A stretch of DNA of 64,000 nucleotides from Candidatus Amarobacter glycogenicus (GTDB taxonomy: Bacteria; Chloroflexota; Dehalococcoidia; Tepidiformales; Tepidiformaceae). Within the stretch, counting starts at the first letter, position 1. Every line of letters starts with the position of its first letter. Both the position numbers and the translations under genes were made by a program. Positions 1-8,959 of the stretch are shown piece after piece. Location: the NCBI GenBank assembly GCA_016719395.1, contig JADJZF010000003.1:62001-126000 (forward strand). Direction: 5' to 3'. The notes under the pieces were generated by a model. The model did no database searches. It saw only the letters and a list, made by a program, of their open reading frames with translations, and was not told where the DNA came from.

Positions 1-702
1 CCCCAGGCGGTCTGGGACGGGATGATGCGCCAGTGCGGCGCCATCACGACGAACAACCTCGATGAAACCATCGACGTGATGAAGCTGCTGCTCAACGCGA
101 AGCGGCCGACCGGCACCGGCATGGCGCTGCTCGCCCAGACGGGCGGCCAGTCGGTTTCGATCACCGACGCCTTCTCCAAGGCCGGCCTCCGGGTCCCGCG
201 CTTCAGCGACGGGACGTACACAGAGCTCGGCGAGTTCTTCAACATCGTGGGCGGCAGTTTCCAGAACCCGCTCGACATGGCGGGGACGATCCAGGGCTCG
301 ATGGACACGCTCGACCGCATCCTCCGGATCCTCGATGCGGACCCCAACGTCGACGCCATGGCGATGGAGCTTTCGGCGATGTTCGCGGCACGGCAATGGA
401 AGGGGAAGCCGGAAACACTCGACAAGACGATCGAGGAGATTGCGCTGCACAAGGAACGCTCGAAGAAGCCATTCCTGGTCATCCTTCACCCGGCCCATGA
501 AGCAGAGTACGTCGCGAGCATCCAGCCGAAGTTTCATGCGGCGAACATTCCGCTCTTCCAGAGCTTCGAACGGGCGGCCGCGGCGTTCGCGCGTGCTGGC
601 GTACGAGAACCGGTAGGTCGTACGGCCTGGCGCCAAAACGCCCGGCCCGGGAGCGCGGCACCGCCGGGACTTCAGCCGAGGTCAGCCAGAGCTCCCTCCT
701 GA
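1..702 (+). CDS. Acyl-CoA synthetase (ADP-forming)-type CoA-ligase domain protein, 5' truncated
   Basis: The frame is open from the first base, so the gene begins before the window. The visible 233 residues look like the succinyl-CoA-ligase-like flavodoxin domain of ADP-forming acyl-CoA synthetases: a glycine-rich turn (TGGQSVSITDAF) followed by a helix, then FQNPLDMAGT, which matches the usual P-x-D segment of the family. Such proteins interconvert acyl-CoA and acid with ATP/ADP. The C-terminal 35 residues are Arg/Pro/Ala-rich and do not look like the family, so a late frameshift is possible. The downstream acyl-CoA-related genes fit the role. Family call is moderate; substrate is unknown. 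Confidence 0.6.
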   Translation, partial: PQAVWDGMMRQCGAITTNNLDETIDVMKLLLNAKRPTGTGMALLAQTGGQSVSITDAFSKAGLRVPRFSDGTYTELGEFFNIVGGSFQNPLDMAGTIQGSMDTLDRILRILDADPNVDAMAMELSAMFAARQWKGKPETLDKTIEEIALHKERSKKPFLVILHPAHEAEYVASIQPKFHAANIPLFQSFERAAAAFARAGVREPVGRTAWRQNARPGSAAPPGLQPRSARAPS

Positions 703-787
703 GCTCGGGGGGGCCCTCCACGTCTCGCGGGTGGTATGACGGCGGCGATTGACAGTCGCGATAACACGACTCCACGATTCGGCCGCA

Positions 788-1805
788 ATGGAAGCCCCAC
801 TCGCAAGGTACCTAGAAGCCAAACTCCCGGCCGAAAAACGTCCGGGTCACGAACCTCTTCCGCATCCCGGGCGGCGCATCCCGCGAGACCTGGATGTACG
901 ACGCCACCTGGAGTGGGGACGGCGAGGAGCACTCGCAGGCCTTCGTCGTCCGGAAGGATCCTCCTGCCAGCCTCCTCGAAACGGACCGGGAAGCCGAGTA
1001 CGGATTCTATTCGGCGTTCTGGAACTCGGGCGTTCCGGTCCCGCGCATGCGCTGGCTCGAACCCGACGCCAGCATCATCGGCGGACCGTTCTTCATCATG
1101 GACCGGATCCTGGGGTGCGAATCGAACACCCGGGCCCCACAGGCGCCTCCCTATCTCGCGGTCCAGCCCGAGATGGCGCGGAATATGTACGACATCCTTG
1201 GCATCATCGCGAACTTCGAGTGGCGTGGCACGGCCATCGAAAGAGTGGCGGAGCCGCCGGCAGCGGAAACGGCGTGGGAGAAGGAACTCGCTCATTGGGA
1301 GGGGATCATCAACGTCCAGGAGTTGAGCCCCCAACCGTTGATGCGGGCGGCCATACGCTGGCTTCGGGCCAACCCGCCGCCGCCCGCCCAGCGCGTCGGT
1401 GTCGTCCACGGCGACTACCGGGTTGGCAACTTCCTCTACCGGGAAGACGGCTCGATCCACGGAATCGTCGACTGGGAGATGGCGCACCTCGGTGACCCGG
1501 TGGAAGACCTTGCCTGGTCACTGAACGAATCGTGGCAATGGGCGAAAGACGGGCGTCCCGGGGGAATCGTGGACCGCGAGACGGCGATCACCCTCTGGGA
1601 ACGGGCCAGCGGCCTGCGGGCCGATCCGGCGGCGGTCCTGTGGTGGGAAGTCTTCAGCCACGTGAAATGCCAGGGCATCTGGATTACGGGGGCACGTTCG
1701 TTCCAGGAGGGACGGACGAACGAACTCATCCTGCCGATGGTGGCCTACAGTCTGATAAACGCGCAGGACCAGGCGCTCCTGCGCACGCTGGGGAGGATCG
1801 CATGA
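788..1805 (+). CDS. Phosphotransferase family protein (APH/ACAD10-like), frameshifted near the start
   Basis: Kinase-like fold of the aminoglycoside phosphotransferase superfamily, the branch usually found with acyl-CoA dehydrogenases. The catalytic loop VVHGDYRVGNFL and the metal-binding IVDWEMAHLGDP are both intact. The natural N-terminus (MEAPLARYLEAKLP) starts at the ATG at 788 but lies in a different frame from the body. Removing one A from the A5 run at 834-838 joins them into a continuous ENVRVTNLFRIPGGASRETW, as expected for the family. Without correction the only long frame begins at 894. A TTGACA lies at 749-754, about 35 bases before the ATG. The stop overlaps the next start (ATGA at 1802). 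Substrate is unknown. Confidence 0.8.
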
Positions 1806-2245
1806 GGCCGGATACATCGCGCACGCTCCAGGGGATCGCGATCAACCTGCTGACGAATGTGATCGCCGAAGTGAAGACCCCATTCGGCCAGCAGACGGTG
1901 GGAATTGCCGCCAGTTTGGCGATGTGGATCGCGGAGGAGACGGAGCGGGGAGCTGACCGCCTCGTCGTGGAAAACGGGGTGACGCGGGAGATCCTGGCTG
2001 ATGGCCTGGCACTCGCAGGAACGGCACGCGCGGCGGTTGAAGCCGCCGCCGCAACGCCAGCCGCGCCGAACTTCAGGATCTCTTCGCTTCAGAGCGAAAA
2101 CGACAGCCTGCGCAGGGGACTCATCGCCCTGCACGCGGCGGTGGAAAGCAACCCCTCGGCCGATGCACAATCGATGAACGAGCGCATCTGGGCCGAACTG
2201 ATCGAGTCCACGCGCCGCCGCCAGTTCCAGGCAAGGATTGGATGA
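1802..2245 (+). CDS. Hypothetical protein in phosphotransferase-NUDIX operon
   Basis: A 147-residue protein I do not recognise. It is mostly helical and soluble by eye, with an Ala-rich linker (AAAATPAAP) in the middle and a charged C-terminus (ELIESTRRRQFQARIG). It starts with ATG overlapping the stop of the phosphotransferase and ends overlapping the start of the NUDIX gene, 4 bases each time, so the three genes are translationally coupled. The coupling suggests a role linked to the phosphotransferase, but nothing in the sequence names one. Confidence 0.65.
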   Translation: MRPDTSRTLQGIAINLLTNVIAEVKTPFGQQTVGIAASLAMWIAEETERGADRLVVENGVTREILADGLALAGTARAAVEAAAATPAAPNFRISSLQSENDSLRRGLIALHAAVESNPSADAQSMNERIWAELIESTRRRQFQARIG

Positions 2246-2805
2246 GAGAAGACATCCGCAGATTGCTCGCTGGATACGAGCCGATTACGCAGGAACCCGA
2301 TCCTCCGCTGCCACCCGCGGGAGTGTTGCTGATCCTCCACGAACGGCCGACGGGGCCCCATATCATCTTTCAGAAGCGGACCGACTCGGTGCGCGACCAC
2401 AAGGGCCAGATAAGCTTTCCCGGCGGGGCGACCGACCCCGAAGACGGTTCGGTGTTGCACACAGCTCTGCGGGAGACCCACGAGGAGATCGGCGTGGAGC
2501 CGGAGCACGTCGAAGTCCTCGGCCAACTCGACGACATGGTGACCGTCTCGAACTTCAAGGTCACGCCTTACGTCGCGTGGTTGGACCGTTACCCATATGA
2601 CTGGCAATTCAGCCACCACGAAGTCGCCTACCTGCTCGAGGTGCCACTCGATCACCTCCGCGATCCCAGGAACCTCATCCCGGATCGCCGGGTAATCAAC
2701 GGCCGCGAATATGAGTTCCAGAGCTACCAGTTCGGAGAAGACCTGATCTGGGGCGCCACGGCGCGGATGCTCGGCAACTTCCTCGATATCCTCCAGGGGC
2801 TCTGA
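2242..2805 (+). CDS. NUDIX hydrolase, CoA pyrophosphatase type
   Basis: The 187-residue protein has a Nudix box with GGATDPEDGS and RETHEEIGVEPE at about residues 60-85, providing the metal-binding glutamates. The segment before it, FQKRTDSVRDHKGQISFPGG, matches the extra motif that marks CoA pyrophosphatases (NudL/YeaB, UPF0035). Expected reaction: CoA or acyl-CoA to 3',5'-ADP and (acyl-)phosphopantetheine in the cytoplasm. The ATG overlaps the previous stop by 4 bases. Its place after an acyl-CoA-type phosphotransferase fits CoA turnover. Family call is strong; exact substrate is inferred. Confidence 0.85.
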   Translation: MREDIRRLLAGYEPITQEPDPPLPPAGVLLILHERPTGPHIIFQKRTDSVRDHKGQISFPGGATDPEDGSVLHTALRETHEEIGVEPEHVEVLGQLDDMVTVSNFKVTPYVAWLDRYPYDWQFSHHEVAYLLEVPLDHLRDPRNLIPDRRVINGREYEFQSYQFGEDLIWGATARMLGNFLDILQGL

Positions 2806-2830
2806 CACTGACCCGGCGGGCGTTTACGAT
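2802..2830 (+). promoter_or_regulatory. Sigma70-type promoter of murE, apparently leaderless
   Basis: CTGACA (2802-2807), a 17-base spacer, then TACGAT (2825-2830). A start of transcription about 7 bases after the -10 falls on the murE ATG at 2837, and no Shine-Dalgarno sequence precedes that ATG, so the mRNA is probably leaderless. Inferred from sequence only. Confidence 0.55.
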
Positions 2831-2836
2831 TTGGCG

Positions 2837-4306
2837 ATGACCAAACCCGCCGATCGAACGCTGGGCTCTCTGGTAGCCGAGGTCCCGGGGGCGCGCCTCG
2901 TGCGCGGATCCCCGGATACGGTCGTCCAGGCGCTCGAATACGACTCGCGGCAGGCGAAGCAAGGATCACTGTTCATCGCCGTCCCTGGCTTTGTCACGGA
3001 CGGGCATACCTACCTGCCTCAGGTGGCCGCTGCCGGGGCCGCTGCGGCCATCGTGCAGGCAGACCATGTCGACTCCCTCCTCGTGCTGCCTGAGACGCTG
3101 GCTCTCGTTTCGGTGCCGGCAACGCGGCCGGCGCAGGCGAGTGCGGCCGCATGGTTCTACGGCCATCCCGGACGTGAAATGGTCGTCATCGGGGTGACCG
3201 GAACCGACGGCAAGACCACCACCTCGCACCTCCTGACCTCGGTCCTTGAAGCTGCGGGGGGGCGGGTCGGGCGTCTCGGGACAGTCGATACCTACTTCCC
3301 GGGCGAATCCGGCAAGGTCACGGACCGGATGACGAGTCCGGAGGCGCCCGAAGTCCAGCGCCTCCTTCGCCGGTTTGCCGACGCAGGCTGCGAGTTCGCG
3401 ATCGTCGAAAGCACGAGCCACGGGCTCGCGCTCCACCGGATGGACCACGTCGAGTACGACGTCGCCGTCTTTACGAACATCACGGGCGACCACCTGGACT
3501 TCCATAAGACGTTCGACGCCTATCGCGAAGCCAAAGGCCTGCTCTTCGCTGCGCTTGATTCGGCGACGGATAAGGGCGTGGCGAAAGCGGCAGTGGTGAA
3601 TGCCGACGACCCATCGGCCAACGCCATGCTCTGGCGTACATCGGCCTTGCCGATTCGCTTCGGGCTCGAATCGCGGGAGGCTGAGGTCACGGCGCGGAAC
3701 ATCGTCCTGCGCGCGGATGGGAGCGACTTCCGCCTCGAAACGCCGCAGGGGCGAGCGGACGCATCGATTGCCCTGCCCGCGCTGTTCAACGTGATGAACG
3801 CGCTGGCAGCGGCCGGGGCCGGAGTCGCCTGTGGCGCGTCCGTCCAGGAGATCGCCCGCGGACTTACCGAGGCACCGGGCGTGCCGGGGCGAATGGAACG
3901 GATCGTCGCCGGGCAGCCCTTTGAGGTCATCGTCGACTATGCGCACACCGGCGACGCCGTCCGGAAGGTACTTGAGGTGCTGCGTGCCGTGTGCAAGGGT
4001 CAGCTGATCGTGGTCGTCGGCGCGGCCGGTGAACGTGACCCCGGGCGCCGCTTCGGAGTTGGCCGGGCGGCCGCCGAAGGGGCGGACTTCTCGGTCTTTA
4101 CCAATGAGGATCCTCGCTCGGAGGACCCCACCGCCATCGTGCGCGAAATCGGCCGGCACGCAGAAGGGGCCGGCAAGACGCGTGGGAGCGACTTCATCGA
4201 AGTCGAGGACCGCGCGACGGCGCAGCAGCCCGCCATTTGCGCCAGCTACCCCCGAGCGCGCCCGAGCTGCAGGAGACATCGTGGTGATTCTCGGCAAGGG
4301 GCATGA
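2837..4306 (+). CDS. murE: UDP-N-acetylmuramyl-tripeptide synthetase MurE, 3' end frameshifted
   Basis: Mur ligase adding the third stem-peptide residue to UDP-MurNAc-L-Ala-D-Glu. The three Mur domains are visible: N-terminal YDSRQAKQGSLFIAVPG, the ATP loop GVTGTDGKTTTSHLL at about residue 120, and the C-terminal domain with VDYAHTGDAVRKVLE. The residue-selecting motif reads NEDPRSEDP rather than the DNPR typical of diaminopimelate enzymes, so the amino acid added is uncertain. The frame ends at 4306 in nonsense. The true C-terminus (GDIVVILGKGHEKSMIYG) continues in another frame from about 4262, and deleting one C from the C5 run near 4249-4253 joins them. A second break probably follows WDDREA near 4360. 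No other mur genes are nearby. Confidence 0.88.
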   Translation: MTKPADRTLGSLVAEVPGARLVRGSPDTVVQALEYDSRQAKQGSLFIAVPGFVTDGHTYLPQVAAAGAAAAIVQADHVDSLLVLPETLALVSVPATRPAQASAAAWFYGHPGREMVVIGVTGTDGKTTTSHLLTSVLEAAGGRVGRLGTVDTYFPGESGKVTDRMTSPEAPEVQRLLRRFADAGCEFAIVESTSHGLALHRMDHVEYDVAVFTNITGDHLDFHKTFDAYREAKGLLFAALDSATDKGVAKAAVVNADDPSANAMLWRTSALPIRFGLESREAEVTARNIVLRADGSDFRLETPQGRADASIALPALFNVMNALAAAGAGVACGASVQEIARGLTEAPGVPGRMERIVAGQPFEVIVDYAHTGDAVRKVLEVLRAVCKGQLIVVVGAAGERDPGRRFGVGRAAAEGADFSVFTNEDPRSEDPTAIVREIGRHAEGAGKTRGSDFIEVEDRATAQQPAICASYPRARPSCRRHRGDSRQGA

Positions 4307-4729
4307 GAAATCGATGATCTACGGCCTTCAATCGGTCCCCTGGGATGACCGGGAGGCCTGGCAGTTCACCTCCAGCGCCCGCGAAGGCACCGTGTCGATC
4401 CGGCTTGGGACGGCTCCGCCACGGCGGTGGGTCGAATCCCTGCCGAGCGCAGACCTCAGCGGCCTAAATCGGCCCTGAGACACGGTTAGCGGCCGGGCGA
4501 CGATCCGGACCATCGTCGAGGCGGACGACCCGGACGCGCTGAACCTCGACGGCTTCCCGAAGGGGACTGTGTCGCTCATCTTCGCAGGCACGCGGATGAA
4601 GTGACGAGCCGGAAACGCGGTCCGCAGCCGCTGGCTTTCGAGGGTGCATGGCCCCTATGAACCCCGTTCGTATACTGAGATGACCGTTGTGCGGCCGACG
4701 CCGCCGCCCCCAAAGAAGAGGTTGACCAC
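4307..4729 (+). other. Region with murE tail and unassigned coding-like remnant
   Basis: The first about 60 bases encode the out-of-frame murE C-terminus (MIYGLQSVPWDDREA). From about 4479 to 4604 the same frame, after a TGA at 4476, reads a protein-like stretch (RTIVEADDPDALNLDGFPKG) that ends at a stop; I do not recognise it. A TATACT at 4671-4676 could be the -10 of the cyclophilin gene, but I see no matching -35. No RNA gene is apparent. Confidence 0.4.
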
Positions 4730-5551
4730 TTGGCCAAGAAGCGAAAGCGGGAGTTGCAGCACCTGCGGCAGGAACCGGCGCGCCGACGTTCGTACCAGCT
4801 GGGGAATACCAGCCCGAAGGACATTTACAAGCCTGGCTTCCCGATGAACCTCCTCGGAAACGTGAGGCTGTTCGCCCTGTTTGGCGTCGCCGTGATCGCA
4901 TCCATGATCATCGCAGCCGTACTGACCAATCGTGGCAACGACAGCGATGCGGAAGCCGACGACCTGCGGACCGTCACTCCGACGGCAACTGTCGACGCTT
5001 CCGCGACGGCGAGCCCGTCGGCATCGGTCACGGCCAAGAGCTTCGCGGCCGCTGAGCAGGTGGTTGATCCGGCAAAGCAGTACACGGCCACGATAAAGAC
5101 GTCGAAAGGCGACATCGTCATTCAGCTCTACGCGGACAAGGCGCCAAAGACCGTGAATAGCTTCGTATTCCTCGCCCAGAAGGGCTATTTCGACGGGATC
5201 AGTCGTCCATCGCGTGGGAACCTCGAACCGCATCATGGGCCGGTGACCCACGGCCGGAAGCCCCCGGCGGCCCGGGTACACCACACGCCGACGAGCCGAA
5301 CCAGAAATCGAACAAGCGCGGGACTCGATTCACGATGGCCAAAGTTGGCGCAGGCATACGGATTCGGCGAGCCAATTCTTCATCAACCTGAAGGACAAGC
5401 TCTCCCTGGACTACGACAATACGCGGCCCGAAACATTTTACCCGTTTGGCGAAGTGATTCCAGGGAATGGACGTCGTCGACAAGAATGCCACTACGGCCA
5501 GCAAGCCACTAAAACCCAACGATCACGACCGTCACCATCGAAGAGAAGTAG
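4730..5551 (+). pseudogene. Membrane-anchored cyclophilin-type peptidyl-prolyl isomerase, multiply frameshifted
   Basis: TTG start after AAGAGG. Residues 1-40 are basic, one membrane span follows (LFALFGVAVIASMIIAAVLT), then a Ser/Thr/Ala-rich linker, then the cyclophilin domain beginning KGDIVIQLYADKAPKTVNSF. After GYFDGI (about 5203) the frame is lost. Family sequence resumes in other frames: ADEPNQKSNKRGTRFTMAKVG near 5287, TDSASQFFINLKDKLSLDYD near 5360, MDVVDKNATTASKPLKP near 5466, and TTVTIEEK ending at TAG 5549-5551. At least four frame changes occur within about 330 bases. Either the gene is dead or this stretch is badly sequenced. The intact product would be an extracytoplasmic protein-folding enzyme. 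Confidence 0.7.
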
Positions 5552-5581
5552 CCACTCTCGAGCGGGGAATCGAACGAAACG

Positions 5582-5610
5582 AGCCCTCGCCGGTCACCGG
5601 TGAGGGCTTT
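5582..5610. terminator. Intrinsic terminator hairpin between convergent genes
   Basis: AGCCCTC pairs with GAGGGCT, with an inner CCGGT/ACCGG pairing around a single base, and TTTCC follows on the plus strand. It lies just after the cyclophilin stop and overlaps the stop codon of the convergent lipoprotein gene, so it could serve both. Confidence 0.65.
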
Positions 5611-6223
5611 CCTCTTCGACTCGGGCCACAACGCGGGCGATGAGCTCCCGCAACGAGTCAATCTCCGGCAGCGATCCCTCCGAGCCGAAGTAGACTGAAG
5701 TGAAGAATTTTCCCTGCGCCACGTGGGCGACCAGCACGGCGATGCGGCGGCCAGATGGCTCGACAGTGATGCGGTGCACGCCGGGCGCCACGTCCTCTAC
5801 CGTCCTGTTTCCTTCCGGTAGCCAGGCGATTCCCGAGACTTGCAGGGCAGGGTGGTCGGTGTCGAGGCCAGCTGCATAGGCGGCCGCCTGCTCCGGCGTC
5901 GCGAACTCGACGGCCTGGCAAACCACGCTCAACGGCGGATCGAACGGGGGCTTCGGCAGTACCTGATTGAAGAACACGAACCTTCCTCGGAGCAAGCCGG
6001 CTTCTTCGAACTGGCGTTCGCGGAAGTCGGCGTCGTCACTCAGGTCGGCCAGATCCCGGGGGGTGAACTCACCTCGAGCGAGCTCGATGTAGTCGCCTTG
6101 CAGGTCAGCGGAGGAGCAGAGGCGCCGATCGAGGTCATCGGCGGCGGGCTCGCCAGTCGAGCAAGCCGAGAACGACGCTGCAGCGACGACGAGTGATACG
6201 ACGAAACTGCGCCTAACCGGCAC
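5594..6223 (-). CDS. Predicted lipoprotein of unknown function
   Basis: The 209-residue protein has an N-terminal signal peptide (MPVRRSFVVSLVVAAASFSAC) whose final Cys at residue 21 follows a lipobox-like SFSA, so the mature protein should be lipid-anchored on the outside of the cytoplasmic membrane. The body has two further Cys (one in RRLCSSADL, one in SVVCQAVEF) that could form a disulfide. No domain is recognised. Its start overlaps the 3' end of a small membrane-protein gene (6213-6443), which suggests one transcript. Confidence 0.65.
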   Translation of the reverse strand: MPVRRSFVVSLVVAAASFSACSTGEPAADDLDRRLCSSADLQGDYIELARGEFTPRDLADLSDDADFRERQFEEAGLLRGRFVFFNQVLPKPPFDPPLSVVCQAVEFATPEQAAAYAAGLDTDHPALQVSGIAWLPEGNRTVEDVAPGVHRITVEPSGRRIAVLVAHVAQGKFFTSVYFGSEGSLPEIDSLRELIARVVARVEEESPHR

Positions 6224-6443
6224 GTTCCGAGTCAGCTTCTGGCCCGATCATCCCGTGTTTCGCCTGGTAGCGCTCCACCAGCACGATGAGACCAAAGAAA
6301 GGGAAAAACAACAGCAATGAAACGAAACCCAGGGTCCACTCCGGGATGATGAAGAGCAGGATGGCGACGGCCGCGAAGAACGCCATCCCGATGATGGAGA
6401 GAATGCGCCCGGCGAGCACCCATGGCGTTACGGCGCTGTTCAC
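6213..6443 (-). CDS. Small two-span membrane protein, hypothetical
   Basis: 76 residues with two hydrophobic segments (about residues 8-31 and 36-56) and a short charged tail (VERYQAKHG). No family is recognised. It is upstream of, and overlaps by 11 bases, the lipoprotein gene on the same strand. A function in the cell envelope is only an inference from the topology and neighbour. Confidence 0.55.
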   Translation of the reverse strand: MNSAVTPWVLAGRILSIIGMAFFAAVAILLFIIPEWTLGFVSLLLFFPFFGLIVLVERYQAKHGMIGPEADSERAG

Positions 6444-6496
6444 CGTTCAATCTTCGCCGGTGACCGGCCGGGGGTCTAGACGAAGCTGAACGGCGC

Positions 6497-6524
6497 TTCA
6501 ATATTGCGGCGGCTCACGTATACT
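6497..6524 (+). promoter_or_regulatory. Probable promoter of nitronate monooxygenase operon
   Basis: TTCAAT (6497-6502), a 16-base spacer and TATACT (6519-6524). This leaves a leader of about 20 bases carrying GGAGGT before the ATG at 6553. Confidence 0.45.
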
Positions 6525-6552
6525 CGGGCCGATTGCCCCCTGGAGGTGTGTT

Positions 6553-7716
6553 ATGGCCCGCCCTGTCCTGCGCACCGAGCTTTGCGACACGCTCGGAATT
6601 GAATACCCGGTCATCCTGGCCGGCATGGGACCGGTTGCCGGCGGAATCGATGGCCCGGTTGCGACCTCTGCCCTCGTTGCCGCAGTCTCGAACGCCGGTG
6701 GCCTTGGCGTCCTCGGCGGCGCCGGGTTCAGCGCCGAGCGCCTGCGTGCCGAAATCAACAAGGTCCGAACCATGACCGACAAGCCATTCGGCGTGGACCT
6801 GTTGCTGCCTTCGAACTTCATGGGTGGCGCCGCCGCCGGCGAAATGCCGCGCGACCCCCGCGACCTCATCCCCAAGGAGACAACCGCGGGATTGAAGTCG
6901 ATCGCCTCGAACCTCGGCGTCCAGTGGCAAGAGGCTCCGCGGCCGACTGCCACCGCGCCAAGGCCAAGCGGCGGCGGCATGTCCGACGCGCAAATGGAAG
7001 TCGTAATCGAGGAGAAGATCGCGGTATTCGCCTCTGGCCTCGGCAGCCCGGCGCCCTGGATCGACCGGCTTAAGGCGAACGGGACGAAGATCCTTTGCCT
7101 GGTTGGTAACGTGAAGAACGCGAAGCGCGTGGCCGGCATCGGTGCAGATGCGGTGGTTGCGCAGGGGACCGAGGCAGGGGGGCACACCGGACGCATTGCG
7201 ACCTTCGCGCTCGTCCCGCAGGTCATCGATGCAGTGGCACCAACACCGGTAATCGCTGCTGGCGGAATCGCCGATGGGCGCGGCCTCGCCGCCGCCCTCG
7301 CGCTGGGCGCCGTGGGGGTCTGGTGTGGCACGGCCTTCCTGGTGGCCGAAGAAGCGAACCAGCCGACGACGCAGAAACAACGCGTCCTCGACGCGGGCGA
7401 TGAAGACACGAAGATCACCCGCCTCTACAGCGGCAAGACGATGCGCAACATCAACAACCCGCTCATCGAGGCCTGGGAGTCTTCGGGGCTGCAGGCGCTC
7501 CCGATGGGCCTCCAGGGATTACTCATCCAGGACCTCGTCTACTCGGTACGCCAGTCGGGCAGGGAAGACCTGCTCATGAATGCGGCCGGCCAGGCCTCGG
7601 GCATGCTGACAAGGATCCGGCCCGCCGCCGACATCCTGCACGACATGGTTGCCGGAGCCGCCGAGATCCTTGGACGTACGCTCCCGGCACGGGTCACCGC
7701 GGTCCCGGAAGCATGA
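6553..7716 (+). CDS. Nitronate monooxygenase / 2-nitropropane dioxygenase-like flavoprotein
   Basis: FMN-dependent TIM-barrel enzyme, 387 residues. Hallmarks: the N-terminal substrate/FMN loop (EYPVILAGMGPVAGG), the glycine-rich VSNAGGLGVLGG, the catalytic-His motif EAGGHTG at about residue 205, and the phosphate-binding pair TPVIAAGGIADG and ALGAVGVWCGTAF. Family members oxidise alkyl nitronates, but many homologues in such neighbourhoods have unknown substrates, and the gene is coupled to CoA-transferases, so a role in acyl-CoA metabolism is possible. GGAGGT precedes the ATG. The stop overlaps the next start by 4 bases. Confidence 0.85.
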   Translation: MARPVLRTELCDTLGIEYPVILAGMGPVAGGIDGPVATSALVAAVSNAGGLGVLGGAGFSAERLRAEINKVRTMTDKPFGVDLLLPSNFMGGAAAGEMPRDPRDLIPKETTAGLKSIASNLGVQWQEAPRPTATAPRPSGGGMSDAQMEVVIEEKIAVFASGLGSPAPWIDRLKANGTKILCLVGNVKNAKRVAGIGADAVVAQGTEAGGHTGRIATFALVPQVIDAVAPTPVIAAGGIADGRGLAAALALGAVGVWCGTAFLVAEEANQPTTQKQRVLDAGDEDTKITRLYSGKTMRNINNPLIEAWESSGLQALPMGLQGLLIQDLVYSVRQSGREDLLMNAAGQASGMLTRIRPAADILHDMVAGAAEILGRTLPARVTAVPEA

Positions 7717-8945
7717 CGGACCGCGCCCTCGAAGGAGTCCGAGTCATCGAATTCACCGACGAAATCGGCTCTTACTGCGGCCGGCTCCTCGGCGACCTCG
7801 GTGCTGAGGTGATCAAGGTGGAACCGCCTGGCGGCGGCCGCGAACGCCACGTCGGCCCGTTCATCACAGGCTTCGAAGGCGAGCCGGATGCGAGCCTTGC
7901 CTTCTGGGTGCACAACACCTCGAAGAAGTCGGTCGTCCTGGACCTCGACCTCCCCGGAGCGCAGGAAACGGCGCGCAAGCTCGCCCTGAGCGCCGACATC
8001 GTGCTCGAGGACTACCCTGTCGGGTATCTCTCTGCACGCGGGCTGGGATATGAACAGTTGCGCTCGCAGAAGCCGTCGCTGGTCTACACCTCCGTGACCG
8101 GGTTTGGCCAGACGGGACCGCACGCCGGCTGGGCATATGCCGACATCGTCGGCCAGGCGATGGGCGGGCTCATGACTCTGGCCGGCCAACAAAGCGACCC
8201 GCCGAACCTCATCTATGGCCGGCAGGCGGATGTCTCGGCAAGCATCCACGCGGCCCAGGGCACCATGATCGCCCTCCTCCACGCCGAAGCGACCGGCCAG
8301 GGCCAACTGGTCGACGTGTCGGCGCAGGAAGCTGTCTCTATCTCCCAGGAAACCGCGATGCAGTTCTGGGACTTTCACAAGAAGAACCGGACGCGGACGG
8401 GCGAACTAGGCGCCCTTCCGATACGACTCCCGGGTTCCGGTACGCTGAAGACCAAAGACGGATACGTCCTCCTGTTGATCATCGCACCGGCCGGAAAGGA
8501 TCTCCCGGACCTTGTCGCGTGGATGCGCGAGGAGGGCAAGGCGGGGAAGCTAGACGAAGAGCCTTATGCCTCATTGCTCGCGAAGTTCAACATGGCGTTC
8601 CTGACACAATTGATGGGCAACCCCGCGGAAGCGGTGACGGTCCTCCAACACCTCGGCGCGATGAACCAGGAAATCGCCAATTTCTTCGCCTCGAAGACCG
8701 CGAAGGAGGCTTACGAAGAAGGGCAAAACCGGCAGTTGCTTGTCGGGATCGTTTCGACGCCGAAAGACCTGGCCGAAAACACGCAGTTGCGGGCCCGCGA
8801 CTGGTACGTAACGTTCCCGGAAGCACCCGCCGGGCCAGCTGTAGAGTTTCCAGGCCCGCCCTACCGGCTCTCGGAGACACCCGCGCTGATCGCCCGTCCG
8901 CCGCGGCTGGGAGAACACACCGAAGCCGTCCTGGCGGCTTTGTAA
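7713..8945 (+). CDS. CoA-transferase family III (CaiB/BaiF-type)
   Basis: 410 residues. The N-terminus, LEGVRVIEFTDEIGSYCGRL then LGDLGAEVIKVEPPGGG, is diagnostic of formyl-CoA transferase-like enzymes. LVYTSVTGFGQTGPHAGWAYAD carries the following conserved loop. Family III enzymes move CoA between carboxylic acids through an Asp-CoA thioester. ATG overlaps the upstream gene by 4 bases, and a second family III gene follows after 14 bases, so the two could form a heteromer or act on related substrates. Substrate unknown. Confidence 0.87.
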   Translation: MTDRALEGVRVIEFTDEIGSYCGRLLGDLGAEVIKVEPPGGGRERHVGPFITGFEGEPDASLAFWVHNTSKKSVVLDLDLPGAQETARKLALSADIVLEDYPVGYLSARGLGYEQLRSQKPSLVYTSVTGFGQTGPHAGWAYADIVGQAMGGLMTLAGQQSDPPNLIYGRQADVSASIHAAQGTMIALLHAEATGQGQLVDVSAQEAVSISQETAMQFWDFHKKNRTRTGELGALPIRLPGSGTLKTKDGYVLLLIIAPAGKDLPDLVAWMREEGKAGKLDEEPYASLLAKFNMAFLTQLMGNPAEAVTVLQHLGAMNQEIANFFASKTAKEAYEEGQNRQLLVGIVSTPKDLAENTQLRARDWYVTFPEAPAGPAVEFPGPPYRLSETPALIARPPRLGEHTEAVLAAL

Positions 8946-8959
8946 GAAGGAGCCACACC

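Noticed and set aside
2966..4297. Long open frame antisense to murE
   Set aside because: High-GC shadow; composition is Arg/Gly/Asp-rich with no family features while the plus strand is clearly murE.
4415..4450. T-arm-like GGTCGAATCC suggesting a tRNA
   Set aside because: The loop lacks the TTC of a T-loop and no acceptor, D or anticodon arms can be formed around it.
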